64,000 nt of DNA, from assembly GCA_950097015.1 (NCBI GenBank), contig CATNEN010000003.1, forward strand, positions 7,982,501 through 8,046,500, in the 5' to 3' direction. The notes under the pieces are model-generated. The model was not told the origin of the DNA and did not search any database. It worked only from the letters and a program-made list of their open reading frames with translations. The translations under genes were made by a program, and so were the position numbers. Below, in pieces: positions 48,508 through 60,996 of this stretch (positions are counted from its first letter, which is position 1; each line of letters begins with the position of its first letter). This DNA is from Macrostomum hystrix (lineage: Eukaryota; Platyhelminthes; Macrostomidae).

Positions 48508-51500
48508 AGATGAACTTACGCAGCACATTCAGCGCCTCGCTGATTACAGATAAATAAAAAACTGTTGCATCTTTTCCAGTGGACTGTATCACATGGCAGT
48601 TGATGCTCATTCCGTCGTCGCCAGCGATGGCATCGAGTATCCACGTCGATGAGGCATCGAGGGCAGTTGGAGGCTGAAGTTTGAGTTGTTTTGGCATCAC
48701 TAAATAGAATTGCACTGAATGCTGCATTTGCTGCAGACTCACTTTGATTTGTGATAAAGTTCTTCCCGCAACGGAGCAGATGTGCTGAGCAGGCGGATTC
48801 CCAATGTCCGATGCAGCGAGCTCAAACTGAACTGCCGATCCACTTTGGATTGGTCCATCGGGCAATCGGATCGATGCGTTGCGAACCGGGACTGCAATTC
48901 AAGAGTCTGGGCTGAAAACTGAAGGGCTTTTGACAGTGTCAGTATGCTTGATTCACTTGAAGATGGAAGGTGAGAACCTAATTGACTTTCAATAGTGTTC
49001 GTGGGTGCATGAAAGTTTTAGCGAAAAATTGAATTTGGTCTAATTTCTAACACATCAACTCGCCATGAAGGTAGAATATGTGTGGACGAGGTAATTTTCG
49101 CTGGGCTGGCATTGTAGCATCATGTGAGTTATAATATTTTATTTAAACTCTTGAGCTTTTCTAATGCATTTCGTGCTAGATTTACCGCTTTGGGTGTCAG
49201 CGGTCCTTCTCAGTTTACTGATTTTCATGACTCGACCAATTCTTAATAAACATGGTCAATTCGGAATGGAATTTCTATTTTTATTAGTCAAATTGTCGCT
49301 TGTAAACTGCAAATTGTTGGAAACCATCTATAAATATCTGATAAAGTAACAGGTGTGGAAATGAACCATCGCCTTTATGCTCATAGCAGCAAGCCAGCAA
49401 AATCCACGGCAAGTTAATTACAAAAGCAGATCCTACTGCATTCTATTTTTGTCGTGTCAATCGAACAACGTCTATTATTGTTTGATATGCCGATCTGAAG
49501 CGGATGTAGTTTTGCTTGGCAGAAATGGCTCGCATTTACCAAAGTGCAGCAATTTCTAGATTCAGTGAATGCCGAGATCAAATTTGCAGTCAAATGCTAA
49601 AGTTGGCCCTTGAAGCCTGAGAATAAGTGGTGTACGTACTCAACTCTAAATGATGAAGCGATTCCAAAACAACGAAAGAAAAGCTATTATTGGCGCAAGC
49701 TTTCAAACAGACTCTAAAGACCTTGTTCCGTCTTCTCAGTTGATGCTTTGTGACGCTCTGCTTTCATAATTTCAGAAATAACATCGACTAAATGGAAAGT
49801 ATTTTCATAAAGCTGCTTGCAACCCAACCTTCAATTTTCTATAATTCTAGCAAAAATACATCAGCCAGCGTTTTGCAAGACATGGAGAACTTCAGGACAA
49901 AAGTGCTTAAATCGCTTAAAACCATCAGCTTACAGTAAACAATGAGAGTCAAATTCCTCCATTCCGTCAGAACTTTGTCCTGCTCGAATTTGCACCTGAG
50001 TATCTTCTCATGGTGCACCCTCGAGGCTTGAAGCCAGAAATTCTTCATCATTATCGATTTCTCCGTCACATTTCTGGTCTGTAGGAAAGCAGACGAATGA
50101 GCTAGTCACAAAAAAACCAGTTGATGAAGATAACAAGCAAGGTACGTACATGAAATTTACTCTCAGACAGACTCAGATCTCCTACAAAGCACTCGAGTTC
50201 GCTGACTGTTGGTCTGCCACCAGCTGACTCGAGCGTGACGTTCAGGATGTTGCCTTCAGCGATCTCGAAACTTGGACTTATCAGCAGAGAATTGTTGGCC
50301 ATGTCTGGAATCAGATGATCAGCACTCAGCTGTCTGGCATGCTTATAACAAAGTTCAATCAGAAGCAGAGAGAACACAGTGAGTTTGGTCTCACAGTTCA
50401 CTTGAAAGACCACTGCGGTGCTGCTGTTGAACACGGTCTGTGAGTTTAGAACTTGCTCAGCTGAGCACTGAATGGTGCTGCTCTGTCTATGCGGATGGAA
50501 ACTCACTTCTGTTGTAACTCTATTTGACACGACTTTGCTTGATAGCTGACTCTGAAATATTGCCAGTTTTATGATAAAGAGAACAGTTTATGCTGTGTTC
50601 AAATAACTTTTTTCTTGAAAGTGTAAATGAAAATCAGCTCACAATCAGGCCGCGGTCAGCGCTGCATTTGTGAGTCACTTTCGGATTCCCGTCACCCGAT
50701 GTGACGGAGAAGTTTTTGGTAACGTTTTCGTAGATGTCGGATGTCTGCAAGCCGGTGATTTCTGTTTTGGGAGGCTGGTCTGAGGAGTCGGTTTGATAGT
50801 CAAGTGATTTTAAAATGTAAAGGGCATCCAGTAGGTAAAAGTGTACATTATTTAAGGAGATCCTCATGAACTCACAGAATACGTTGACACTCTGATTGAA
50901 GTTGCTCAGCAGATCTGCCGCACTGCCCTGACTCACTCTGCACATCACAGAGCCTCCGTTCATTCGTCTGCTGGATGTCGAGCTGAAGTTGGTGACGAGT
51001 TCCAGCTGTGGAATATCCTGAGTGCGCGGAGAAGTCGCATTTCTCGCATGCGTCACATTCATGCGGATGTTTTGACTGCCAGCCACCTGCAGCCAGCACT
51101 CATGACTGGGTGCAGGATTCCCACCGACTGACGTCACAGAGACTGAGATGGCCTCGCCCTCTTTCACATCCAGGGGCTGAGTTGCCGACCATGAGTTATT
51201 TGATGCATCTGTGCATGAGTAACAGTTTTAGAATCAATTTCAGATTTGATTGTAGCAAAGCTTAATGCGACAAGACTGCCACTGCGAACTCACACAGCAC
51301 ATTTAGAGTCTCGCTTGTTGCCGAATTGTTGAACAAGACTTTGCCTTCAGCAGTCTGTACAACCTGGCAGGCGATGCTCTTCTTGTTGTCAGTGGCCAGG
51401 GCGCTGATGGTCCACACGGACGAGGCATTCGATTTTGAAGGATTCTGTTGAAGAGTAAAAGTTTCAGTAAACAACTAGCGACTCATTTCCTAAGAAAAGT

Positions 51501-54500
51501 TAAGAGCACTGAAGTTGTTAAGTGGTCTTAAGTTCTTAGGTGTTCTTAAGTTGTCCTTGCTAATTTCCAGCACTTCATGTCCACCGGAATGCCTCTGCTG
51601 AACATCATTTCTATTTGCTCCATACCTTCCAGATTTATGAGATTATTTTCAAAACCGAAACAGTGTACTCTACACAACTTGTCCACCCGCGAGAAAAGAA
51701 GATCATGTCGGAAGGGATTCAAAATACGCTATTTAACAGACATGTAGCAGAATATACGGACAGACCTATTATTCAGACCAAACAATATTATTAAGCAATT
51801 TATTAAGTTGGTCATTGTTTCAGCCACCCTTAATTCAGAATTACCTTGAGCTGCGTGAGACTTCTACCACTGACTGAGCAGCTGGGCACAGCAGGTGGAT
51901 TTCCTGGCTCGGAGATTTGCAAGGTGAAGTTCGCAGGAACTCCTGCTTGTAACTCCTTTGGCGGTAGTTTGATCAAAAAATGTTGTGCTGTGTCTGTGAA
52001 AGTAAGCATTGATTAAATTACGCTGGCAAGGAAATTAAACATAAATTAAATATAATATTTAGTTAATCGTAAAAACAAAACATGTAAAATGAAATGAACA
52101 AGAACTAAATAAGAAACGAATAGTCGTTAGTTAAGAATTAAAACGAATAGATAAGCAAATAACTCACACAGCACATCAGGCAGCGGATGACGGACCCAGG
52201 TCTCGAGGAGTCCTGACTGATTCACCAGGCACGCAATCGATGCTGAGCTGCCCCAGAGTCTGCTCACAATCACCGAGAATGTGCTGCTCATGTTGCTGCT
52301 CTGAATAGAATATTTACGAAATCGATTCACTGAATTTATTATTTATCTAAATGAAGGTAGATTAAGGATTTACAGCAAGGAAACGTGAGCGATGTGAATC
52401 GAAATCCAGAGACTCTTATAGTCTTAGAGTCAAACCGCTCACTGCTTGAAAATTTACTCCACAATCAAATATTCGGCAGTCATGGTGCCTCTTTTGTAAA
52501 TCATAAAAGAAAACTTTGTTGCATTGTTAGCAGTGTATAATTAAAATTTATCAACTCAGTAGAAAACCGAATTCTAGTATTATATTTCAACAATCCTTTC
52601 ATTAGATTTTCTTGAAATTTGCAGCTTTTCAATTAGCTGGTTTTCAACCATGATGCTTCAGTCTGGTCTGTCATTACACAACATTGCTGTTTGGAGAAAT
52701 TCAAGTTCAATTCGAGACTCACTGAAATCATTCGAAGCGATTTATTAGCGCTCCCGGACTGCAGCAAGCAGGCGTGACTGGTTGGCACCCAGTAGTCAGT
52801 CGATGAGTCAGCTGTCACATTTACGACTGCACCATCGATCCAGCTGATGCTCGGTGGCATTACGAATTTGCTCTGCGATGGCTCTGCAACGAATATATTA
52901 AACTGTTGCTTAATTTTACTGCAGGCACAAAAAATTACGCAATGCGCAATTTATTCATTAAAAAAACACACTTAATATGCGAGGCAGCTTGGCTGTCTTC
53001 TGTTTAAAATGTTCAGATCCCGGCATCTGATATCCGCATCGAACTTTGGCACCCACGTGAGCATTGGTCACATTTATTCCGAAATTTGTGCTCGTGTCAT
53101 ATGTAGAGCTGGTGACGTCCTTGGCTTTCGTGCTCTGTGAATCGATGCATTGTGCTCATATTTCATTCACGTTAGACTACATCTGGCCACCGACTTTGAA
53201 TTTCGTTGAGCTACTCACAGAGAGTGGCGCCATTTCCCCGTAGTCTGGAAGTTTGTCATTTGTATCATTAGTTTTATCAGCTGCACTGAGCAGGAAGCAC
53301 CTGTGCACAGGCAGAGGGAACGAGTCTTCAGTGCTGAATGTGAAAAATGCCGGCTTGCCGACGACCCAGAGCTTCGTGACACTCATATCCAGACTGAAAT
53401 CTATGGGGTTCACTGAAAACAAATTCGGGATGGAGTGAAGTTAAATGACCAATTTTAAGCTTCAATACACTAAAGAAGCTTTTTGTTCAAAATTAAAGCT
53501 AAAAAAGTAGATGATGAGAAACCGGAAATGTAGAGCTTCCGAGATGTCTCCAGCTGACTCCCATCGCTGCAATTATGCTGGCACTGCAGCAGAGCTCCGT
53601 GCAATTCCGTACTCATGATGAACTCTTGGAGAATAATGAATTCCCTCATCGCAGATTTCTACAATGAACGGAGCACAAAATGATGGAAACCTTCAGTTCA
53701 ATTGTTGCGAACCCGAAACTAAGAGGCAAAATCTAACGCGTACAGTCTTTAGAGGTAAGACGGTCCCGTTCCCAATTTTCATGCTGCATGTTGATGGACG
53801 GGTCACATTGTGACAGGGCAGCCACGCCTTTATCATCAGCCCATCTTTTGGTTTGAGAAGCGACAGTTTTGTCTCAGAGCAGGTGTTCTGGGATGACAAG
53901 CAGAAGCCAGCGTCTGAAGTTTTATCAAGGGTCAGCAATCAATGCCATTGATTATGTGACCAGTGCAATGAACAGAGCACTGAAACTCACTTTCAATGTT
54001 CAGAAGCCTGAAGTTCATGTACTTGTCAGTCTGGTTGCCCACGAATTTTCTCAGCAGCACAAACTAATGGAAAGTGAGGTTTGCAACGCTCGAACATGAA
54101 AATTCAAAACAGAAATATTGGTAGAAAGAAAGCTTACACACCATGGAATGCTTTACATCTGTGCAGTTCACTTTGTATACCCGACCCGGAACCTCTGAAT
54201 AGCCGATGGAGCCGCACAGGTGAAATCCGGACACATCGGGAGTGATTCTCGATGTGCAAGCAGGTGGATTAGATGTAAAAGATGTCGGCCTCTTGTTGCT
54301 GAGCAGAATCTCGATGCCTTGAGCTCTGATCCTCTCCTGTTCTGGAGCTGAAGTGAGTTCAACGCAGTTTTTAGGAAATCTTCTCAAATGACAGTTTCCC
54401 GGATGCACAAAAACGGGAGCTGCTCGGTAGCTTACAGTCAGTTCGGCCATAGACAGTCACCGATTTTATTTGAACAGGTCGGTTCAGCTTCAGCAGCAGC

Positions 54501-55068
54501 CACTGGTAGCCCGAGCTGTCCGGAGTGTCGCTGGAGTGAAAATAGTCAAACTGGCCAGGTCTGACCGATGAGTGTCGGAAGCAGCGACTGTCGCTCTCGA
54601 GACTGGACGACTGCCAGGCGTCGGCGACTTCGGCTTTGGTGACGTTGAAGCCGCTGCCTGCTAAACTATCATCCCTGCTCTCAGCTGAAACTGCCAGGGC
54701 GGATTAAACTAGCTACTACGCTCATAGATGCGATTGGAGCGTACAGAATGTTCTTTTGTCCAACTCTTTTCCTATACAACTGCTATTGCTACCAGTTGGT
54801 CTGTAAATGTAAAGTAGACAACTAATATACATAAAATATTACTTACTATGTTTTTGGCATATAAATTTTAATATTGTTCGGGACCTATCTGGGTAGCGAA
54901 CGGCTAGTTACGTGCAGCACAAAACGTATGTACAATGAAACACATTGCTTTCTCCTAGGTGTTGCATTCCACATAAAAAATAAAGTTTCAACTGAAACAA
55001 CACTTACAGCGACGGATGGCTCCGACAGTGCAGATGAGGCACATCAGCAGCTGGAAACAGATATTCAT
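47132..55068 (-). CDS. Receptor gene B: same ectodomain plan as gene A, short different tail
   Basis: Exons: 55008-55068, 54436-54684, 54142-54347, 53991-54063, 53744-53913, 53523-53658, 53219-53412, 52972-53134, 52723-52883, 52168-52300, 51845-51993, 51294-51444, 50876-51208, 50643-50779, 50395-50551, 50150-50304, 49934-50078, 48743-48891, 48520-48673, 48124-48435, 47842-47984, about 47554-47737 and 47221-47447 (about 1313 codons, stop at 47221). Exon 1 encodes a signal peptide (MNICFQLLMCLICTVGA). The discoidin-like domain and first modules are almost identical to gene A; gene B lacks the duplicated block. From exon 18 on, the modules, membrane helix (IVTLSCSLVAAAAVGASVAA) and tail (LRRKRP, DPNVSQLL) differ. 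Alternatively, a donor at AAT-GTTAGT (47239) joins exon 47132-47155, ending TVYYYEE. A type I surface receptor is inferred. The acceptor of the second-last exon is the least certain. Confidence 0.77.
48892..49933. other. Intron of gene B at the point where it diverges from gene A
   Basis: About 1 kb with no coding evidence. Similarity to gene A ends close to 49915 (38130 in gene A); everything below is specific to gene B. Confidence 0.6.
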
Positions 55069-56810
55069 GCGGGCTTGTTAATCTGAAGTGGATTTCAACA
55101 GATTTTCTTTGCGGTATAACAGTAGGGAGGCTTTTCCTATCTGAAAAATGAGGTGGTTTTGATGGGAATAACGGGTTCTGAACTGGAAGTACTTAAAAAG
55201 CAAATGGCTCTGTAGACACTTAACATTAAAACAAATTTGTGTTAATCGGAGCTATTTAGGTAGTTAATCATACATAGCAGATTTAGTATCAACGACAACC
55301 TAACTTTAGCTTACAAGCAATGCAGTCTTATTGGTTCAGAATTCAGTAAAGCGAGCTGTTGTAATTGGCTAAAAGCAAAGTCCCGCCAGCTGCCACGATG
55401 ACCGAATTTACAAGTTCATTAGAAATTGAAAGTCATCACAGCTATTTTTGCCCTTATTCGGTTTGTCTGTCCTTTGTGAGCTAGTTGTGTGCTGTGGTTA
55501 CAACATCCGTAAGCACGAGATTTAGCTGGGGTTGTGTCTGCTTTGCCCGCCCTTACCTGTACGTCCTTACGTCCTTACCTGAACTGCCCTTCATCACCTC
55601 TCGCGTGCCATCCACTCGCCACGGCAGAATTGTTGTGCAGACTACAGTCTGTCTATTATTTTAGTCCTGTTTGCTATTTGGCCATGATAGACTTCGAGCG
55701 ATTGGCTCAGATCCAACAATTTGAAACAAGGTGAGGATCTGATGAACAGGTGGGCTGGGAGTGCCGAGGAGCTGACATTTTTGAGAGACCCGAGACTAAA
55801 AATAGGGGGTTAAAGAGAATAGATGGCTGGGCCTGACATGAGGATAGCAATTATTTACACAAACTAAACTAAGTTTCATATATCCTAATAAACCCTAATT
55901 AAAAATTCCTATAATCCATCACTATCCATCACTATCCATCACTATCACTATCAGCATCAGATGAGTAAATAATTTATGGCGCCTAAATCACAGCTTCAGA
56001 ATCGACAGCCAGCCAAACAAATAATGCTGACAGCTCTGGTCAGTCTTTCATATTTATCCTTTGGAGAGGCTATTTTCGGTGTAAACAAACCCGACATTGT
56101 GGATTTGGTCCTCGGTTTGATCCGCAAATACTTGCTGCGAACTGTCTAACATGAATCTTAAGCATGAATCTTATAGTTGTTAGCTGATCTGAGTCTGTAA
56201 ACTAAAGTGATCATCTGGAACTGGAAACAGCAAACAATTTGCAACCATAATTAAATCATGCGCATCATGCATTGTGCAGACTAGATATGTGAAGAAATAT
56301 TATAACTAAGTTCTTTGACAGAAATTTCGCTAGGCTGAAATGAAACCTCTATTATCTCTATTTTCCTTTGATTCAACCGCAATCGCAAGATAAATTTGTA
56401 CCTGTCTGTACCTTAATTAAGCGACTTGGTGTTTATAATGCAATTGCAGAATACACATATATAGAGGATTCAGATTAATTAGTTCGTGGGTCTATAGTCC
56501 TTCGAGAATGTCAAGAGAGTACATTTTAGGCACTTTCATAAACTTCAAAAGCTTCACTCTAAACTCCACAAAACCACAAAAACACAACATTACCTACATT
56601 ACACTTCCTCAAAGCTTTGGAAATGATTTCCACATCCGCAAAGTTTTAATAAAGTTCCTCATTACCCAAATTTCACTCCCGCCCACTTTGGCAAGAGCAG
56701 TGCAGAGCACTATAAAAATCGGGAGATGTGAGCATTAAAGCTCAATGAATGTAAACTAGACGTGCGATCTGTGAGCGAAGCTTACACAAGACAAGAATTC
56801 TCTCTTGAAA
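55069..56810. other. Intergenic 5' of gene B, no gene seen
   Basis: Probably includes the gene B promoter next to 55068. A short (ATCCATCACT)n / ATCACT repeat lies at about 55917-55955. Small open frames (55534, 56508) have no support. Confidence 0.45.
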
Positions 56811-56814
56811 AACG

Positions 56815-57000
56815 CGACACATCACAAAGTCCTCGCTCATTCACCTCGATTACGTCACGCTGAAGCTGGTCTTCCGCTTCGATTCCTGCCTTTCAGTCTT
56901 CCTCAGTGTCTCTGTAGCCACAGTGATCACGTGACCCTCAGCTCTCTTCAGCCAGCCTTGATGATTGGGCTCCGAGTTGTCACCGATCTTAGCGAGAACA
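56815..57000 (-). pseudogene. Decayed Ig-module exon of the receptor family
   Basis: Read on the minus strand this gives IGDNSEPNHQGWLKRAEG, then VITVATETLRKTERQ and KTSFSV. It aligns with the gene B exon at 48124-48435 (VGGNPEPTGHWCWV, INLTAETLRKN, ETNFSV). Stop codons interrupt it after KTSFSVT, and the cysteine is lost. It is an isolated relic with no neighbouring exons recognised. Confidence 0.65.
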
Positions 57001-57676
57001 ACACACGCAAAAATGTCCTATCTTAGCGCCATCATGCCCAGTTAACATGCCCCAGTTTACAAATCTCTGCACTATTGTTGCAGACATAATTAAATAATAC
57101 TGGAATGACTAGAACTAACAGCGGCACGATTTTAATTTATATACCATTCATTTATTTATCATTTATCTCGTATCTTTGATTGAAACTTTTTTCTTCATTG
57201 AGTATCGTTGTATTAGAACCGGTAATATAGAAAATCTGGGTTATACAGAATGCCAAATGCTGCAGGTGAAAGTACCAGCTAAATCTGTTTTATGGACCTC
57301 GCACGATAAACGAGCTAAGAACTGGATAAATTTTCCATTTATGCTTCACATGCAGGTAACAGTAATGCACTGAAGTGATTCAAATAGCATTTCATAGATA
57401 CATGCATGTACTTGTTTTACATGGAAAAGCAACCACCACTCGTAGAAATACACGAGCCGCATTAACAGGACTTCGTTGATACTGAAAATAATGAGTTGAA
57501 TGAGCAATGATTAATGATTTATTGCTGTGACTTGCGTAAACAGCATTAAATTACGAGCGTCCTTGGTTAGTGACAGCTTGAACATTGTTTATTTTTCTCA
57601 GGAGTATCGAAAAGGGGCCATTCAGTCTAGGACATCAGCTTTAAAGTAGTGCATTAATTCCATGGTTAGCGCATTG

Positions 57677-59097
57677 ATAGGTATAACAGGAAAGTTTTGT
57701 CTTCCTGTTACCTTCTGCCACAGCAACAGAGAGATAAACGCTCCACGGGCCAGAGGCCCGTTTCTGTGTGGACTCCGGAGTCACATGAAAAGCGGCAGCG
57801 AAGCTCTGCCTCTCGCTTCCAGTGTATTTAAATTCAAGCAGCGCGCACAACAGAGGCAGAATGGGGAGAGAGGGAGAAACGCTGGGAGATTGCTAACACA
57901 GGGGCAGCTGTTTCTTTGTCCCACACGCACACGCTCCCCAGCGAACGCTCGCCGAACTTCTTCCTCACATTCCTGGGCCGTATCGATCCACGGACGCCTC
58001 GTCGTGTACGCGAATCATGTGAGCCATGCAAATACGATGTTCTGAAGCCTATTTGCAAGGCTTACATATACCCCGGTTTTTTCTAACTGACACTCCTGTC
58101 AGTGCTTTGGCAGTCTGGATCGCGTTCTTCTTGAATTGTCCTGATGATGACGTTGTCTCGGGGTGACACGACGCGTAGATCCGTACCAGCCAGTCCGCTT
58201 GCCGAAAAATTGAGGGAGATAAAAATTCTAGTCAGCAGCTTCTGTTCAGTTTAGGCCAGGTTTTCTTCCAAGTTGCTTCAGATGAGCCGTGCGATCCCGA
58301 TTTGGTCTTCTTATTGCAGCAATTGTCCTGGCCTGCACCCACTGTCCACAGCCTCTTCGGACTTGCTGGGTTGCAGCTCAGGCTTCTCTTCGAGCATTTG
58401 CAGTCGAGTTGGTTAATCGGTGAAGCTCACCTGCTTCACGTATGGCATGTCTTTTGTGCATGCAAATTTAGTATCAGTGAGTAACTGGCTCGTAGGCCAA
58501 AACACGATTAGAGCCCACTGCGACCGCTTTTGTTTTTCATTGTCACATGCTGCCGTAGTCTGACCAAATCCAAAACTAGTAGAGCATTTGAGGTTAATTT
58601 GCAGTTTTTTGTCCAGGTTGATGGTCGTGAATTGTAGATAGTTACTGCCAATACTGAATTGTAGATAGCTACTCAGTTGCTGGTACTTTGACTGCGTCGC
58701 ATAGCTTTTTCTGATGACGTTACGTTCGTTCTGTTCGTTTCTCTCTGAAGCCGTTGCAGGAATCTGGTGTCTAGCGGTGTAGGAACCTTTCGGCAATCAC
58801 CCATCGTTGACAAAGGCGAAAAGGGTGACTCTCTCTCAAGGAACCACGTATAACAGGAAAGTTTTGTCTTCCTGTTACCTTCTGCCACAGCAACAGAGAG
58901 ATAAACGCTCCACGGGCCAGAGGCCCGTTTCTGTGTGGACTCCGGAGTCACATGAAAAGCGGCAGCGAAGCTCTGCCTCTCGCTTCCAGTGTATTTAAAT
59001 TCAAGCAGCGCGCACAACAGAGGCAGAATGGGGAGAGAGGGAGAAACGCTGGGAGATTGCTAACACAGGGGCAGCTGTTTCTTTGTCCCACAATAGG
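57677..59097 (-). mobile_element. Small non-autonomous LTR element (TRIM-like) with 244-bp LTRs and 5-bp target duplication
   Basis: Two copies of a 244-bp sequence in direct orientation (57682-57925 and 58849-59092), identical by eye, enclose 923 bp. ATAGG is repeated exactly outside both ends (57677-57681 and 59093-59097). On the minus strand the LTRs start TGTGGGACAAAG and end CCTGTTATA. TTTAAATAC inside could be a TATA-like element. Just inside the 5' LTR, TGGTTCCTTGAG could be a tRNA primer-binding site, then a short frame begins MGDCRKVPTPLDTRF (44 codons). No pol genes are present. The identical LTRs imply recent insertion. Confidence 0.82.
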
Positions 59098-59591
59098 CAG
59101 AGACACAAGCAGACGCGCAAGGCGAGACCCCAAAGTTTAAAGTTGGGGGCCTATGCATTCTATTTAAGGTACGAGTTGATCAAAACCGAATATATTTGCG
59201 ACACAAAACAAATAAAGGCCAAATAAGAGCACTAGAAGAGCAAGGCCTTAAAACTAGGGAAATTGGGGGGCAGGGAAGGGCGAGGCGCAGGGGTGGCAAA
59301 CTGTCATTGACCTCCGAAAGCATCGCACGACGTGCACGCTTACAGACCATAAAAATCAAGTCTACAATCGGCACATGTGTTTTGAACCATTAAAGGCGTA
59401 CTTGCAACACTCCTGCTTCTAATGTTCACTTTGAGGTGACACTCACTTTCAACTCAGAGATTCAGCGCCAGATCGCAGCTGTCAATCACTTCGCAGTTCT
59501 AGGCGTCGTAGTACACAGTCTGGAATGGCAGTTTGATTCACGCTGTTCAAACGATTCAACACCTGAGAGCTATGAGCATCTCTACTCACAT

Positions 59592-60232
59592 TCGGATCAG
59601 GCGGCTTGACCTCGACCTGCGCCTGTCTGACTGACATCTCCACAGGCTCGCTTCGGCGGCTGTTGGCAGCTCGCATCCGCTTCAGCACAGCGAAGGTGAC
59701 CACGGCGGAGATCGCGGCGGAGATCGCGGCAGCTGCAGCCAGCGAGCAGCAGAAGACAACTATGGTCACCGATCCGCTCGATGGAGAGCTCCCATTGGCG
59801 GTCGCAAAGGAGCCTTGGGAACTCAGCTGGAAAAGTCATTGTGCTCTCAACAGGTGAGAACGGAGCTTGGCTGATCTTGCAGCTGACTGTGACTTCAGAC
59901 TGCTGCTCAGCGAATCGGTGGAACAGCCGAGCTGTCCGAACCCAGCCTCCGTTGCTGCCTCTCTCATCGGGCTCTACGAGCGTATAATCAGCTGATAAGT
60001 GCATGAACGAGTACATGCTTTAAGAATGAGGCTTCATTGGTTGGGAGTTTTAAAACGACTCGGATATCTAAAATACTTTTCCGACTCACCGGGATTCCCT
60101 CGATCAGGACTGAGCTGGTCTTGAGTGAGCAGTCCAACTCAGGCCTCGGATTTCCCTCCGGTGTTTTCCCCGTGAGATTCAGCACAGAACCGTTGAGCAG
60201 CCCACCGGACCAGCTGATGTTGTTCGAAGCGA
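59592..60232 (-). pseudogene. Receptor-family 3' remnant: one Ig-like module, TM helix and tail
   Basis: Exon 60090-60232 encodes a first-half module (NISWSGGLLNGSVLNL, EGNPRPELDCSL). A second-half exon lies at about 59850-59970 (NGGWVRTARLFHRF, EVTVSCKISQ). A TM exon down to 59592 includes GSVTIVVFCCSLAAAAA then KRMRAANSRR and ends PPDPN before a GTGAGT donor. It is paralogous to the end of gene B but clearly diverged. No upstream exons were found, so it is a truncated copy, unless it is used as an alternative 3' end by a gene to the right. Confidence 0.65.
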
Positions 60233-60329
60233 CTGCGGGCCAAGGAATTTGAGCTGTTCTGAGATTCTGACTTAAATTATAAGTGACTAAAATCGTACAA
60301 GTGTACAAAACGTAGTGAGCCACTGCTTA

Positions 60330-60996
60330 GGGGCCTATTGGTGTCTCGCTAGCTGTCAGTTGCCTTGCCTGCTTAGGTAGCTTAGGTGCCTTTCGTTGGC
60401 ACTGAGCGACTGCCCTGCCCGCCTCTCTCTGGCGCCGACTGGTCTGTCACTCTCTGCCCGACTGTCCCCCTTGGCCGCGCCTGCACTTTGAGTGTGCTTT
60501 TTCCCCCAGGAATCACCTTTTTCCAATGTGAAGTCTTAGAATTCGAATGCAGCGTAGTAGAGCTGCCACCAGGGCGTCAGGTTTCTGCCTTCGGTGAGGT
60601 GAAGGATCCTTGGCCCGAAGTCACGAAGTCAAGAGTCGCACACCGTGCAGAGTTTCCAGGCGCAGTCAGAGGCTGTCAGAGTCCTGCGTCGCTCCAGCGA
60701 GGATGGAAGGCTAAGTTAGTTTCGGGACTTGGCCCGAACAGAGCTTAAGAGTAGGCAGACACACCGAGACAGATGCAGGGAACTCGAACACTGATAGCAC
60801 TTGAAGTAACGGATTGCTAGAATTTCAAAGACTCAATGATTTGACTAAGCTAGGACAACATCAGCTACAGACCAATTGTTCTAGAATTTCACGAGATTCG
60901 GATCGAGAAGAAGACCGCGTATTCGGAGTGGCCACCGAGGCTATGTCAGCAGCTCGGCAGCAGCAGCAGCAACCGAAAATTTAGGAAACCGACACG
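60330..60996. other. Possible LTR/leader of the adjacent gag fragment
   Basis: GC-rich non-coding sequence directly 5' of the gag-like frame, ending in a CAG-rich stretch. No second copy exists in the window, so its identity as an LTR is unproven. Confidence 0.25.

Noticed and set aside
49164-49349. Hydrophobic 61-codon plus-strand frame
   Set aside because: It sits in a gene B intron with no splice or similarity support.
39253-51265. Identical 85-codon plus-strand frames at 39253, 40638 and 51008
   Set aside because: They are antisense to the triplicated single-exon Ig module, whose minus-strand frame has matching splice sites and family motifs.
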